Shown here one piece after another: positions 38,255 to 46,622 of a stretch of DNA of 64,000 bases. Source of the stretch: Betaproteobacteria bacterium SG8_41 (GTDB taxonomy: Bacteria; Pseudomonadota; Gammaproteobacteria; Burkholderiales; SG8-41); NCBI GenBank assembly GCA_001303585.1, contig LJTT01000014.1:25743-89742 (forward strand), written 5' to 3'. The number at the start of each line of letters is the position of its first letter. Positions within the stretch are counted from its first letter, which is position 1. Under the pieces are notes generated by a model. That model was not told the origin of the DNA. It did not search any database and was given only the letters and a program-made list of their open reading frames with translations. Position numbers and translations under genes: made by a program.

Positions 38255-39135
38255 GACGCCGCGCGAACGGCCGTCAGCAGCGTCAGTGCCGCCCAGGCGT
38301 TGTGGGCAACCGCCGCCAGAATCGCTCCGGCGCCCACCACGGCGAATCCCAGCACGACCTCTGCGATCAGCATCAGCGTCACCAGCGCGCTGGCTCGTGC
38401 AGTCGCCGGCCTGCGCGCGCGCAGGCCGAAAGCCAGAAAGGACCAGTACGCCAGCACCACCACCGCGCCGAATCGGTGCAGCATGTGCAGCGCCTGGCGC
38501 TGCATTTCCGCACCGGGAGCGGCACCCGGCAGCGGCTCGAATATCTGACGGGGATCCAGCGCGGCGAGCGGCATATCGGAGGGCCACCAGAAGCCGTGGC
38601 AGTCGGGGAACGTCGTGCAGCTCGCCGCGGAATGGCTGGCGCTGACCAGCGCGCCCAGCGCCAGCTGAATCACCAGCAGCGTAAGCCCGACCCAGCCGAA
38701 CACGGACGCGTCTGGTACCGCGACAGCCGGCGGCAAGCGACTATTCCGCGCAGCGAGGCGCAACCACCACAACAGACCCAACATCGCCATGCCGCCCAGC
38801 AGATTGCCCAGCGTCACTGCGGGCAACTCGCTGCCCGGCGTCGCGCGGCCGAGCACGGACAGAAAAATCGTGAGAACGACGAGACCGGCGGCCGCCATTG
38901 CTTCTCCAGTCTGCCGCCTTCGCACGCTCCAGCACACGAGCGCGATGACCAGCACCAGAAATCCCACGCCGGCCGCGGCGATGCGATGAGCAAACCGCAC
39001 GATGACGATCGCGTCCGGCCAGGCTTCGGCAGCCTGCGCCAGCCGCAGAAACGCGCTCGCAACCAGCACGATGAACACGAGGACCGCGCCCCACGTCGCG
39101 CTGCGCGCCAGAGTCTGCCCCGCTGCAGTTTCAGC
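38191..39135 (-). CDS. COX15/CtaA-like membrane protein
   Basis: 314 aa with about eight transmembrane helices. Histidines in RFAHRIAAAG, SHSAASC, HMLHRFGAVV and AHNAWAALT sit where COX15/CtaA places its heme-binding histidines. A Cys pair in SCTTFPDCHGFW is reminiscent of the Bacillus CtaA loop. Heme A synthase, or a paralogue supplying a modified heme to the adjacent heme-copper subunit, is likely. A second, clearer CtaA lies at 49389. The GTG start at 39135 overlaps the preceding stop; an ORF extension to 39216 overlaps that gene and is rejected. Confidence 0.7.
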   Translation of the reverse strand, partial: AETAAGQTLARSATWGAVLVFIVLVASAFLRLAQAAEAWPDAIVIVRFAHRIAAAGVGFLVLVIALVCWSVRRRQTGEAMAAAGLVVLTIFLSVLGRATPGSELPAVTLGNLLGGMAMLGLLWWLRLAARNSRLPPAVAVPDASVFGWVGLTLLVIQLALGALVSASHSAASCTTFPDCHGFWWPSDMPLAALDPRQIFEPLPGAAPGAEMQRQALHMLHRFGAVVVLAYWSFLAFGLRARRPATARASALVTLMLIAEVVLGFAVVGAGAILAAVAHNAWAALTLLTAVRAASQSRLAEEASVSAACQTVTSK

Positions 39136-40534
39136 CACCCCCGCCCCCGCTGCGTCCGCGCCGCGTTCGCCACACCGCCTGTAGTACCACCACGACGAAC
39201 AGCAGGCCGCCGGCAACCGCGATCAGGCCGCCCGCTCCCATCAATCCCATGCCCATGATCTCCGCCGTGCCGCGCAAGACCTGCTCGCCGCCCGCGACTT
39301 TGCGCTGCACGCCATAGCCTCCGGACCACACCAGTCCGGTCACGTGCATCAGCTGGCCCACGCCGTAAAGATAGGGCTGAAGCGTCGCGAGCCTGACGGA
39401 CGGCGCAGCTACCCCGAGTCGGGGCAGCAACAGGTAAACCAGCCCCATCAGAGCCAGCGTCACCCCGACGATGCAACCGTGGTAGTGCGCCGGAATCCTG
39501 ACATTCGACCCCTCGATCATGAACCCGATCGCTCCACCGACGCCAAAGAGCACCAGAGAAGACAGCAGGGCCGCGCGCAAGGGCCGCGCCTCTGCTGGCG
39601 CTGCTTTCGCGCGCAAGAGGCCGATGATTACTGCCAGCGACACAGGCAGGATGGCCAGCCCGCCGCCGAATTGCATCAGCCACGTCATCAACCGCCGATG
39701 CTCCACCGAGACCACGTCATACGCGAGATAGATGACCGGGATCAGAAACACCGATCCGAGCGCGATTGCGAACATCAGCAGCGCAATGCGGGGCGTCAGG
39801 GGAATGCGCGCGCCACAGGCACCGGCCAGCCACAGCCAGGCAACCAGCATCAGCAGCGTGAACGTGAATTGAATGACATGACCGCCGCCCCAGAAGAGCA
39901 CGTCGTAGTAGCCGCGCGCATCCAGATCCGGCGGCAGTTGCGCGTGGGACAAGCCGAAGGCAAGGAGAGCGACTCCCGAGGAGACCGCTGCCGCGTTGAG
40001 TCCGAAGCGCAGGCTGGCCGCGCCATCGGGGCTCACGCCGACCGGTTGCACTGCCACCAGGCTGCGCAGCGTCAGGAGCAGCACGCCTTCCCCGAACACG
40101 ATCAGCCCCCCGAGGAACACCGGCTCGTCGAGCACCGGAATGTAGTTGCTCATGACCGGCGCGCCGGGATGCACGAAAGGCGCGATGGAGAAGATCACCG
40201 CACCCAGAGCCGCGACAATCAACGCGACCCATCCCAGACCCAGCAGGCGCTCGCTCCCGCTCAGGCTCCATAGCACCCCGCCCAGCGCGAAGAACCACAC
40301 GAGCACCGAGAGATCGACGTGCACGACGAGCGCCACGCGAAAGAAGTCGGCCACCGGAAACCAATGCTGGAGATAAGGCGTCCGCGCGAGCACGAGCAGC
40401 ACCGAGAAGATGCCGGCGCCGATCAATGAGCCCAGCCCGAGCGCAAGCCAGCCGAGCGCGAGGCGCCGGCGCGCCCCTTCCGGCACTGGAAGGTCGTAGG
40501 AGATATCGAGCGTCTGCAACGCCGAGCCGCTCAT
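39131..40534 (-). CDS. Heme-copper oxidoreductase subunit I homologue with atypical metal site
   Basis: 467 aa, about 12 transmembrane helices. VVHVDLSVLVWFFALGG (His 72) should bind the low-spin heme. FWGGGHVIQFTFTLL (His 219) supplies the first active-site metal ligand. Where oxidases have His-His, this protein has Glu 278-His 279 (VVSVEHRRLM). RIPAHYHG (His 350, His 352) supplies both heme ligands. No tyrosine follows His 219, so the oxidase His-Tyr cross-link is absent. This ligand set recalls NO-reductase-like branches (gNOR/eNOR type) rather than oxygen reductases; the assignment is inference. It lies between a COX15-like gene and two cytochrome b fusion genes in one operon. GGAGGG precedes the ATG, which overlaps the previous stop (ATGA). 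Confidence 0.75.
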   Translation of the reverse strand: MSGSALQTLDISYDLPVPEGARRRLALGWLALGLGSLIGAGIFSVLLVLARTPYLQHWFPVADFFRVALVVHVDLSVLVWFFALGGVLWSLSGSERLLGLGWVALIVAALGAVIFSIAPFVHPGAPVMSNYIPVLDEPVFLGGLIVFGEGVLLLTLRSLVAVQPVGVSPDGAASLRFGLNAAAVSSGVALLAFGLSHAQLPPDLDARGYYDVLFWGGGHVIQFTFTLLMLVAWLWLAGACGARIPLTPRIALLMFAIALGSVFLIPVIYLAYDVVSVEHRRLMTWLMQFGGGLAILPVSLAVIIGLLRAKAAPAEARPLRAALLSSLVLFGVGGAIGFMIEGSNVRIPAHYHGCIVGVTLALMGLVYLLLPRLGVAAPSVRLATLQPYLYGVGQLMHVTGLVWSGGYGVQRKVAGGEQVLRGTAEIMGMGLMGAGGLIAVAGGLLFVVVVLQAVWRTRRGRSGGGGG

Positions 40535-42141
40535 CCGGCCCTCCGCGCCGATCGCCGGGCAACCGGCCGCAGCCCCGCGGCCCGCGCGCTCGGCAGCCGC
40601 TTCAGGGCGGCGTGGAACTCGGACAGCGCCCGCCCGAACAACGCTTCCTGCCCCCGCCCCGCGGCGACGATTCGCAGGCGCTCAGTCGGCACGTTGGCAC
40701 GCAGACGCGGCTCGCGCCTGCGCGTCAGGCGGGCAACTGTCCAGCGCGCACCCTGGCGGTACTCGCATTCTTCTCCGCAGGTCGCAACCACCACCCCATC
40801 GGCGCCGTTGCGCAGCGCGTACTCGACGAATGCGGGGGGCAACACGGCAACGCACGCGAGGCTGAATACCGAAATGCCGGGCGCGGCGAGGGTTTCCGCG
40901 CGCACCCCGCGGTCGCAACCAAACACGACGAGGCGTGGCGCCGGCGCGACAGTCGATGCAAGCATGCCCTCGAGCGCCTCGCGCAGGGCGTTGATCGGCC
41001 GCTGCGGCAGATCAATGCCGGTGACGAGGGTTTCGCCACTACGAAACGGTGTAGCAGACGGACAAGCGCCGACACAGACTCCGCAACCGGCGCACAAATC
41101 CGCAGCGACGACCGCGTTTGGCCGCCCATGCGCGGCACCTGCGCGCGACTCCATCACGATGGCCCCGAACGGGCAATCGGCAAAGCAGCGCGCGCACCCG
41201 TTGCAGTTGGCGAGGCTGACCTGCGCGATCGGCTCCCGGCCGCGTCCGGGAAGGAGCGGCAAAGCCAGGAAGCACAATGACACGACAATCACGAGCGCCC
41301 ATGCCTCCCCGGCGGAGCGCCAGTACATGACCGGATAAATGAAGAGATAGAACCAGTCGAGGCCCAGCGTCTGCGGCGCGCTCGCGAGATCGGCCGGGCC
41401 TTGCGCCCCTGCCGGTTTCAGCAGGGACAGCACCAGCAGCGCAGTGAAAACCCCGCAGGCGAGCGCGCGCGCCGGATAAACGTCGGCATGGCTGATGCGC
41501 TGGATATGCACATACATCCCGGCCAGCAGCGCGAGGGGAATACCGATATGGATGAACAGGAGCAGCGTGAAAAGACGGTCGCCGATGCTCTCTGGCGCCA
41601 CGAAATTGCGTGCGAGCGGCTCGCCGAATATCCGCAGCCAATCGAGCCACTCCGTGGTCGCAATGGCCACGAACTGACCCAGGCGATCCCATGCCAGCCA
41701 GTAGCCGACCACGCCGGAGGCGAACATCAGCCACAGAAGCGGCACCCCGCTGACCCATGAAAACCAGCGAAAACCTCGAAAACGACCGAGGACGAGCTCC
41801 CGAACGAGATGCAGAACGGCAACGAGCAAGAAGGCGTCGGCGGCGTAGCGGTGCAGGCTGCGAATCACCCCTCCGGCGTACGGCTGCTTGAGCATCAGGC
41901 GCTCCACGGAGTGGTAGGCGCCCTCCACGTTTGCGTCATAGAAGACGAAGAGATAAATGCCCGTTGCGGCCATGACCCAGAAGAGGAAAAAGCCCAGGGC
42001 GCCGAGGTGGCGCAGGGGATTCGCCGTGCCGCCGAACGCGCGGTCGAATGCCCGCTCGACGCCTTTCAGGGCGGCGGCGGCCGCACCGCCCCCCGGGGCG
42101 CCAGCCGTTACCTGCGATGCCAACAGCGATCTAGCGTACAT
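40531..42141 (-). CDS. Cytochrome b / 2x[4Fe-4S] ferredoxin / MvhD-like fusion protein
   Basis: 536 aa. Residues 20-310 form a cytochrome b/b6-like membrane domain (SLHRYAADAFLLVAVLHLVREL with two heme His, and FIHIGIPLALLAGMYVHIQRISH with two more). Two ferredoxin motifs follow, CNGCARCFADCPFGAIVM and CAGCGVCVGACPSATPF. The C-terminal domain resembles MvhD of hydrogenase/heterodisulfide reductase complexes (VVFGCDRG, GADGVVVATCGEECEYRQGARW). This suggests electron transfer between a soluble iron-sulfur donor and membrane heme b, possibly with quinone. It is followed by the atypical heme-copper subunit I (4-nt overlap). No close named family is known to me. Confidence 0.8.
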   Translation of the reverse strand: MYARSLLASQVTAGAPGGGAAAAALKGVERAFDRAFGGTANPLRHLGALGFFLFWVMAATGIYLFVFYDANVEGAYHSVERLMLKQPYAGGVIRSLHRYAADAFLLVAVLHLVRELVLGRFRGFRWFSWVSGVPLLWLMFASGVVGYWLAWDRLGQFVAIATTEWLDWLRIFGEPLARNFVAPESIGDRLFTLLLFIHIGIPLALLAGMYVHIQRISHADVYPARALACGVFTALLVLSLLKPAGAQGPADLASAPQTLGLDWFYLFIYPVMYWRSAGEAWALVIVVSLCFLALPLLPGRGREPIAQVSLANCNGCARCFADCPFGAIVMESRAGAAHGRPNAVVAADLCAGCGVCVGACPSATPFRSGETLVTGIDLPQRPINALREALEGMLASTVAPAPRLVVFGCDRGVRAETLAAPGISVFSLACVAVLPPAFVEYALRNGADGVVVATCGEECEYRQGARWTVARLTRRREPRLRANVPTERLRIVAAGRGQEALFGRALSEFHAALKRLPSARAAGLRPVARRSARRAG

Positions 42142-42225
42142 GTCTGGGATGCTATGTTACCGGGTTGGGCAATCTCTTGACTCAACCAGCCGGCCCGGGC
42201 GGCTCCGACGTCGAGCCATGCCGGC

Positions 42226-42729
42226 CTACATGCGGAAGAGAAACCCGCCCTGCCCGGCGTTGAAATCGATCAGGAGCGCCCGGCCGGCCCCAAGGTCGAT
42301 GCTGCGCTCCGCAGCATAGTTGAACTCGCCCTTGACGTTGTCCGACAGCCGCGCACGGAAATGGTGACGACCGGCCTTCACGGTCAACCGACGGTAGACG
42401 GTTGACGCGCCATCCCCGGCGAGCCCTGTCGGCGGCGCCACGATGCGATACAGAAGCTCGCCGTCCATCTCCAGCTCGACGATGACAGACGAGCGCTCGC
42501 GCGGGCAGTCGAGCGGCGCGCGCATGTTGGGCGGGAGCTTCGCGAGCTCCTCGGCGGTGCGTTTGCGGCACGGCTCCTTGCGCTGGGCGCCGTGACTGAA
42601 GGAGAGCCGCACCAACGCGTAGCCTGGCGCCAGAGGCTCATAGGTCGGCGCGTTTGCGAAGTAACCCACGAACGCGATGAACGCCGCGTACAGCAAGCCT
42701 TGAACGGCGTAGCGCGCGGGCGCGTTCAC
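42226..42729 (-). CDS. Single-span membrane protein of the cytochrome b operon
   Basis: 167 aa. One N-terminal transmembrane helix (AVQGLLYAAFIAFVGYF) is followed by a periplasmic or cytosolic beta-rich domain with a Cys pair (EPCRKRTAEELAKLPPNMRAPLDC). No family recognised. The GTG start at 42729 overlaps the TGA of the upstream reductase (GTGA), showing coupling. The ORF opens further upstream to 42954 but that part overlaps the reductase. It may be a small accessory subunit of the neighbouring redox complex. Confidence 0.65.
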   Translation of the reverse strand: MNAPARYAVQGLLYAAFIAFVGYFANAPTYEPLAPGYALVRLSFSHGAQRKEPCRKRTAEELAKLPPNMRAPLDCPRERSSVIVELEMDGELLYRIVAPPTGLAGDGASTVYRRLTVKAGRHHFRARLSDNVKGEFNYAAERSIDLGAGRALLIDFNAGQGGFLFRM

Positions 42730-44677
42730 CGCCTGCCTCCGGGTTGCACCAGCTCGGCCGACTCGGCGCGCAAATGCGGCGCCAGCTTGAACGCGTCCGA
42801 GAAGCAGTCGTGCTCCGACATGCCGTGCGCCACGAAAGCCGGGTGCGCCGTCTGCACCATGGCCACCGAGCCGCAGGCATAAATCTGGTGCTCTGAAAGG
42901 TTCGGAAAGTCCGCCAGTATCGCCTCGTGCACAAGGCCCGTCCGGCCCGTCCACTCGTCCTCGGGCTTCGGCTCGGAGAGCACGGGGATGAACGCGAAGT
43001 TCTCGTGCTCACGCGCCCACCGGCGCGGCAGTTCCGGCAGGTAAAGATCCCGCAGGCTGCGCACACCCCAGTAGAGGTACATCTTGCGCTTCATCCCGGT
43101 GTGAAACGCGTGCTCGACCATGCTCTTCACTGGCGCAAACCCCGTCGCACCGGCGACAAAAATGATCGGTTTCCTGCTGTCCTCCCTCAGGAAGAACGAC
43201 CCGAGCGGGCCTTCGAACTGAAGCGTGTCCCCTTCCTTCATCTCCTCGAAGATCCGGGTTGTGAACAACCCGCCCGGAACGCGCCGGATCTGCAGCTCGA
43301 TGTGGTCGCGCTCGTGCGGCGCCGTAGCAAACGAGAAACTGCGCTTCTGGCCGTCGGGCAACAGGACGTTGATGTACTGCCCGGCGTAGAAACGGGGCAC
43401 TTCATCTCCCTGCACCTTCAGCAGGAGCTGCATCACGTCGTGAGACAGAAGCTTCATGCGCATCACGCGCGCCGTGTAAACGCGCACCGGGACATTGCCC
43501 GGCGTCTTCGTCGGCACGTACTCGATCTCCAGATCAGCCAGCGGCGTCGCGCAGCACATCAGGAACTTGCCACCCGCGCGCTCGTCCGGGGTAAGCGCGC
43601 TGTCCTGGTAGAGTCCGTAATCCACGCTGCCGTGGAGCAGCGTCGCCTTGCACTCCCCGCAGCCGCCATTGCGGCATTCGAAGGGGGCCGGAACCGCCTC
43701 GCGCAGGGCCGCCTCGAGCACGGGCTCGCCGTCGCGCACCGGGATGATCCGGTTGTCAGGATGCAGCAGGATGTGAAATCCCGCCTTGCGGCGGCGCTTG
43801 GGCGGTAGCCACGGCAGAAGCAGGAATAGCACGGTGGCGCCTCCGACCAGCAGCCACACTTCGCCGGGGCTCCACCGGTAGATGAGCGCGTAAACCGGCA
43901 GATAGAACCAGTCGAGATCGACGGTCGTGATGGCTGCCGACAAGTCCGCGGGCCCGCCCTGGCTCGTCACCGGCCGAACCAGCGAGAGCACGACGAGCGC
44001 CACGGACGTCCCCACCATGATCGCTCGCGGGGGGTTGGTGTTTGCGCCCGGCACGCGATGGGTATGGATCCACAGCAGCGCGAGCACTGCCAGGGGCAAG
44101 CCGATGTGTATGAACGAGAGCAGCGACCACAGCCGGTCGTTGACCGCGCCCTCGGCAATGAAGTTGCGGATGAGAGTACCGCCAAAAATTGGCAGGGCAT
44201 CGAACCATTCGGCCGTCGCAATCACCACGAACTGCGCGAGCTTGTCCCAAGGCAGCATGTAGCCGTTGATGCCGCTCGCGTACACCAGCCACAGCAGGGT
44301 CACTCCCGTGATCCACGAGAACCACCGGAAGCTGCGGTAGTTGTCGAACAGTAGTTGTCGAACATGAAATGCCGCGTGAGGTGCAAGCCCATCGTCAGCA
44401 CCATCGCGTCGGAGGCGTAGCGGTGCACGCTCCTCATCACGCCGCCGAGCCACCACTGCTGCACCGTCAGATACTCAACCGAGCTGTACGCTTCCTGCAC
44501 ACCGGTGCGAAAAAAGATGTAGAGATAGATGCCGGTGCCGACGACGATCCACAGCATCCAGTACGAGATCGCGCCCAGATAGTAGAGAGGATTCAACCGT
44601 TCGCCGAAGATCCGGTTGAACAGGGCATCGGCGCGCAGAAACAGCCAGCGCCCGGCGTTCTGTAGGTGTCTGAGCAC
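42726..44677 (-). pseudogene. Cytochrome b / [2Fe-2S] / FAD-NAD reductase fusion, frameshifted by a 14-bp duplication
   Basis: Two open pieces: 44300-44677 (residues 1 to about 110, a cytochrome b N-terminus ending in HLTRHFMFDNY) and 42726-44456 (continuing RSFRWFSWITGVTLLW to the end). They are separated by a 14-bp exact tandem copy, GTAGTTGTCGAACA at 44337-44350 and 44351-44364, that breaks the frame. Removing one copy restores FMFDNYRSFRWF. The encoded protein has a heme b membrane domain (SVHRYASDAMVLTMGLHLTRH), a plant-type [2Fe-2S] site (CRNGGCGECKATLL ... FLMCC), and an FAD/NAD reductase (RSFSFATAP, VAGATGFAPVKSMVEHAF). It probably carries electrons from NAD(P)H to the membrane. First gene of the operon behind an FNR-type box. 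Confidence 0.75.
44337..44364. repeat. 14-bp exact tandem duplication inside the cytochrome b reductase gene
   Basis: GTAGTTGTCGAACA repeated twice head to tail (44337-44350, 44351-44364). It breaks the reading frame by +14. Confidence 0.9.
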
Positions 44678-44767
44678 GCGTCTTCGCGCAGTTCTCTGAT
44701 GCGTGCCGACGCGTTACGGGAACGCGCGGCACGTGTCCGATGCTAGACCGCGCTCGCGCAGCGCTCC

Positions 44768-44781
44768 TTGACTCAGGTCAA
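44768..44781. promoter_or_regulatory. FNR/DNR-type box 14
   Basis: Perfect TTGAC-TCAG-GTCAA palindrome. The predicted minus-strand start near 44733 gives a 56-nt leader to the cytochrome b reductase operon. Confidence 0.75.
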
Positions 44782-44816
44782 GCGCCGCAAACGACAAGAC
44801 CCTTCGCGACAGAGGG

Positions 44817-45689
44817 TTACCGCCCCGGATCAGCGTCGCGATGATTCATTGCCTGGCTTGCGGAAAGCCCCTGCCCCTTGCGCCGGCGACGGCGCTCATG
44901 CCAGATGAACCACCCGATCGCGAGTGTAATCGCGATGAACGAGACAACTTCGCCGATGATGCTGGTCTTGAAGCGATACGTGTTGGTGCGCGGATCGTAC
45001 AGCGTGCAAACGATGCGTATTCTTTCGATGAGCTCGCCGAGGCTGCGCACCGGCACCGGCGTGCCCTCGATCAGCTCCTTCAGCGGATCGACGAGAAGCC
45101 AGATCGAAAAGTCGTCCCCGTACACCTGGCGGTAGATGCGCCCCTCCTGATCCAACACGGTCACCTGCGTGATGTGATCGAATCCCCAGGAAGTCGGCGC
45201 GTACGAGAACCCGAAATCGGACGTGAGCTGCTGCAGCTGGGCGCGGTATGGCGTGAGAAACTTCCAGTTCGGCACGTCGATGCCGAAGCGCCGGGCGAAA
45301 TCGCGCATCGCCTCGGGAGAGTCCTGCGGCAGGTTGAAGCCCACGGTTAGAACACGAAACGAATCCGACCCCACCACGCCCTGCGCCTTGAGAATGGCCT
45401 GCGAGAGGAGCTTGGTCGTCGGCGGGCACACGGAGGTGCAGCCGGTGTAGACGAAGCTCACCAGCAGCGGCTTGCCACGATAATCGGCCAGGCGCACCTG
45501 GCGCCCGTGCCGGTCGGTGAAGGCGTAATCCGAAAGCTTGCGCCCGATCGCGGCCTGGCTCAGCTTGAGCGCGTCATCCGGGTCGAGGGCAGTCGCCTGC
45601 TCTGCCGCGCACGCGGCGCCCGGGAGCAGCAACGCCAGCACGCACGCGAAGACGCGGCCAAAGCGCCGCGCAGGATGCGAAGTGTTCAT
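44817..45689 (-). CDS. SCO1/SenC-family copper chaperone with C-terminal membrane span
   Basis: 290 aa. Signal peptide (VFACVLALLLPGAACAA), thioredoxin-like SCO domain (LSDYAFTDRHGRQVRLADYRGKPLLVSFVY), Cu site CTSVC, and a conserved His in WGFDHITQV. A C-terminal transmembrane helix (FIAITLAIGWFIW) is unusual for SCO1. SCO proteins deliver copper to the CuA site of heme-copper enzymes; here the client is probably the subunit II encoded at 48352. The ATG at 45689 is chosen over a 491-aa ORF whose N-terminal 200 residues are the reverse frame of ctaB. Confidence 0.88.
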   Translation of the reverse strand: MNTSHPARRFGRVFACVLALLLPGAACAAEQATALDPDDALKLSQAAIGRKLSDYAFTDRHGRQVRLADYRGKPLLVSFVYTGCTSVCPPTTKLLSQAILKAQGVVGSDSFRVLTVGFNLPQDSPEAMRDFARRFGIDVPNWKFLTPYRAQLQQLTSDFGFSYAPTSWGFDHITQVTVLDQEGRIYRQVYGDDFSIWLLVDPLKELIEGTPVPVRSLGELIERIRIVCTLYDPRTNTYRFKTSIIGEVVSFIAITLAIGWFIWHERRRRRKGQGLSASQAMNHRDADPGR

Positions 45690-45691
45690 GT

Positions 45692-46606
45692 TCAGCCGAG
45701 CATCAGGCGCTCGGCGATTGCAGCGATGAGAAGGAGCCCCAACTGGGCGAGCGAGGCCAGGAAGTTCGCGCGCGCGGCCTGCCGTGAGGGGTGACGCGCC
45801 AGCCGCACGCTGGTGACTACGAACAATGCGCCCCCGATCAGCGCGCCCGCGCCGTAAATCCAGCCCATGCCGTAGGCGAGCGGCACGAGCGCCAGCGCGG
45901 TCAGCGCCACCGTGTGCGCCAGGATCATGCGCGCGCAGCGCTCGTCTCCGATCACGACCGGCAGCATCGGGACCCGTGCCTGCGCGTAATCGTCGCGGCA
46001 AAGAATAGCGAGGCTCCAAAAATGCGGCGGCGTCCACAGGAAGAGCACGCCAGCCAGTATCGCCGGCACCGCCGCAGGCAGGCCGGGCGAAACCGCTGCC
46101 GCCCCTGCCAGCACCGCGAAGCTGCCGGCCGCCCCGCCGATGACGATGTTCCACCACGTGCGCCGCTTCAGCCAGACCGTGTAGACGACACCGTAGAAGA
46201 AGGCGCCGAGGAAGACGTAGGCCGCCGCCAGCGCGTTGGTCACGGCGGCGGCTGCGCCCACCGAGCTCACCAGCACCGCCCCGATCAGCCACAGGAAGCG
46301 GCGATCGGCCGCAAGCTCCCCCGTCACGAACGGCCGCCGGCGCGTGCGGTTCATGAGACGGTCGAGATCGCGCTCCGCGTACTGGTTGAACCCGCCCGCC
46401 GCAGCAGCAGCACCGGTCACGGCAAGCGCCAGAATTGCGAGACGCCAGCCCGCGGGCGCCGGCCCCGGCGACACCGCGACGCCACCCAATGCGGTCAGGC
46501 CGATCACGACACCGATGCGCAGCTTGAACAGCCCGAAAACGAGCCTGAACGCGCGCAGCGCCCGGCTGCCGGCCGGCTCGCTTCTTGATGCTACGCTGCG
46601 CGACAC
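45692..46606 (-). CDS. ctaB: Protoheme IX farnesyltransferase (heme O synthase)
   Basis: 304 aa UbiA-family prenyltransferase with about nine transmembrane helices. The diagnostic NQYAERDLDRLMNRTRRRPFVTGEL is near residue 74, and a second acidic loop follows FLWTPPHFWSLAILCRDDYAQARVPMLP. It makes heme O for oxidases using heme O or A. The GTG start at 46606 follows GGGAG. It lies between the heme-copper subunit I gene and sco1. Confidence 0.93.
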   Translation of the reverse strand: MSRSVASRSEPAGSRALRAFRLVFGLFKLRIGVVIGLTALGGVAVSPGPAPAGWRLAILALAVTGAAAAAGGFNQYAERDLDRLMNRTRRRPFVTGELAADRRFLWLIGAVLVSSVGAAAAVTNALAAAYVFLGAFFYGVVYTVWLKRRTWWNIVIGGAAGSFAVLAGAAAVSPGLPAAVPAILAGVLFLWTPPHFWSLAILCRDDYAQARVPMLPVVIGDERCARMILAHTVALTALALVPLAYGMGWIYGAGALIGGALFVVTSVRLARHPSRQAARANFLASLAQLGLLLIAAIAERLMLG

Positions 46607-46622
46607 GGGCTTCTCCCGATCG

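Noticed and set aside
38191..39216. Longer start (39216) for the COX15-like gene
   Set aside because: The added 27 residues overlap the preceding gene and show no similarity; the GTG at 39135 gives a normal overlap.
45690..46292. N-terminal extension of the SCO1 reading frame
   Set aside because: It is an alternative frame of ctaB; the SCO1 signal peptide begins at 45689.
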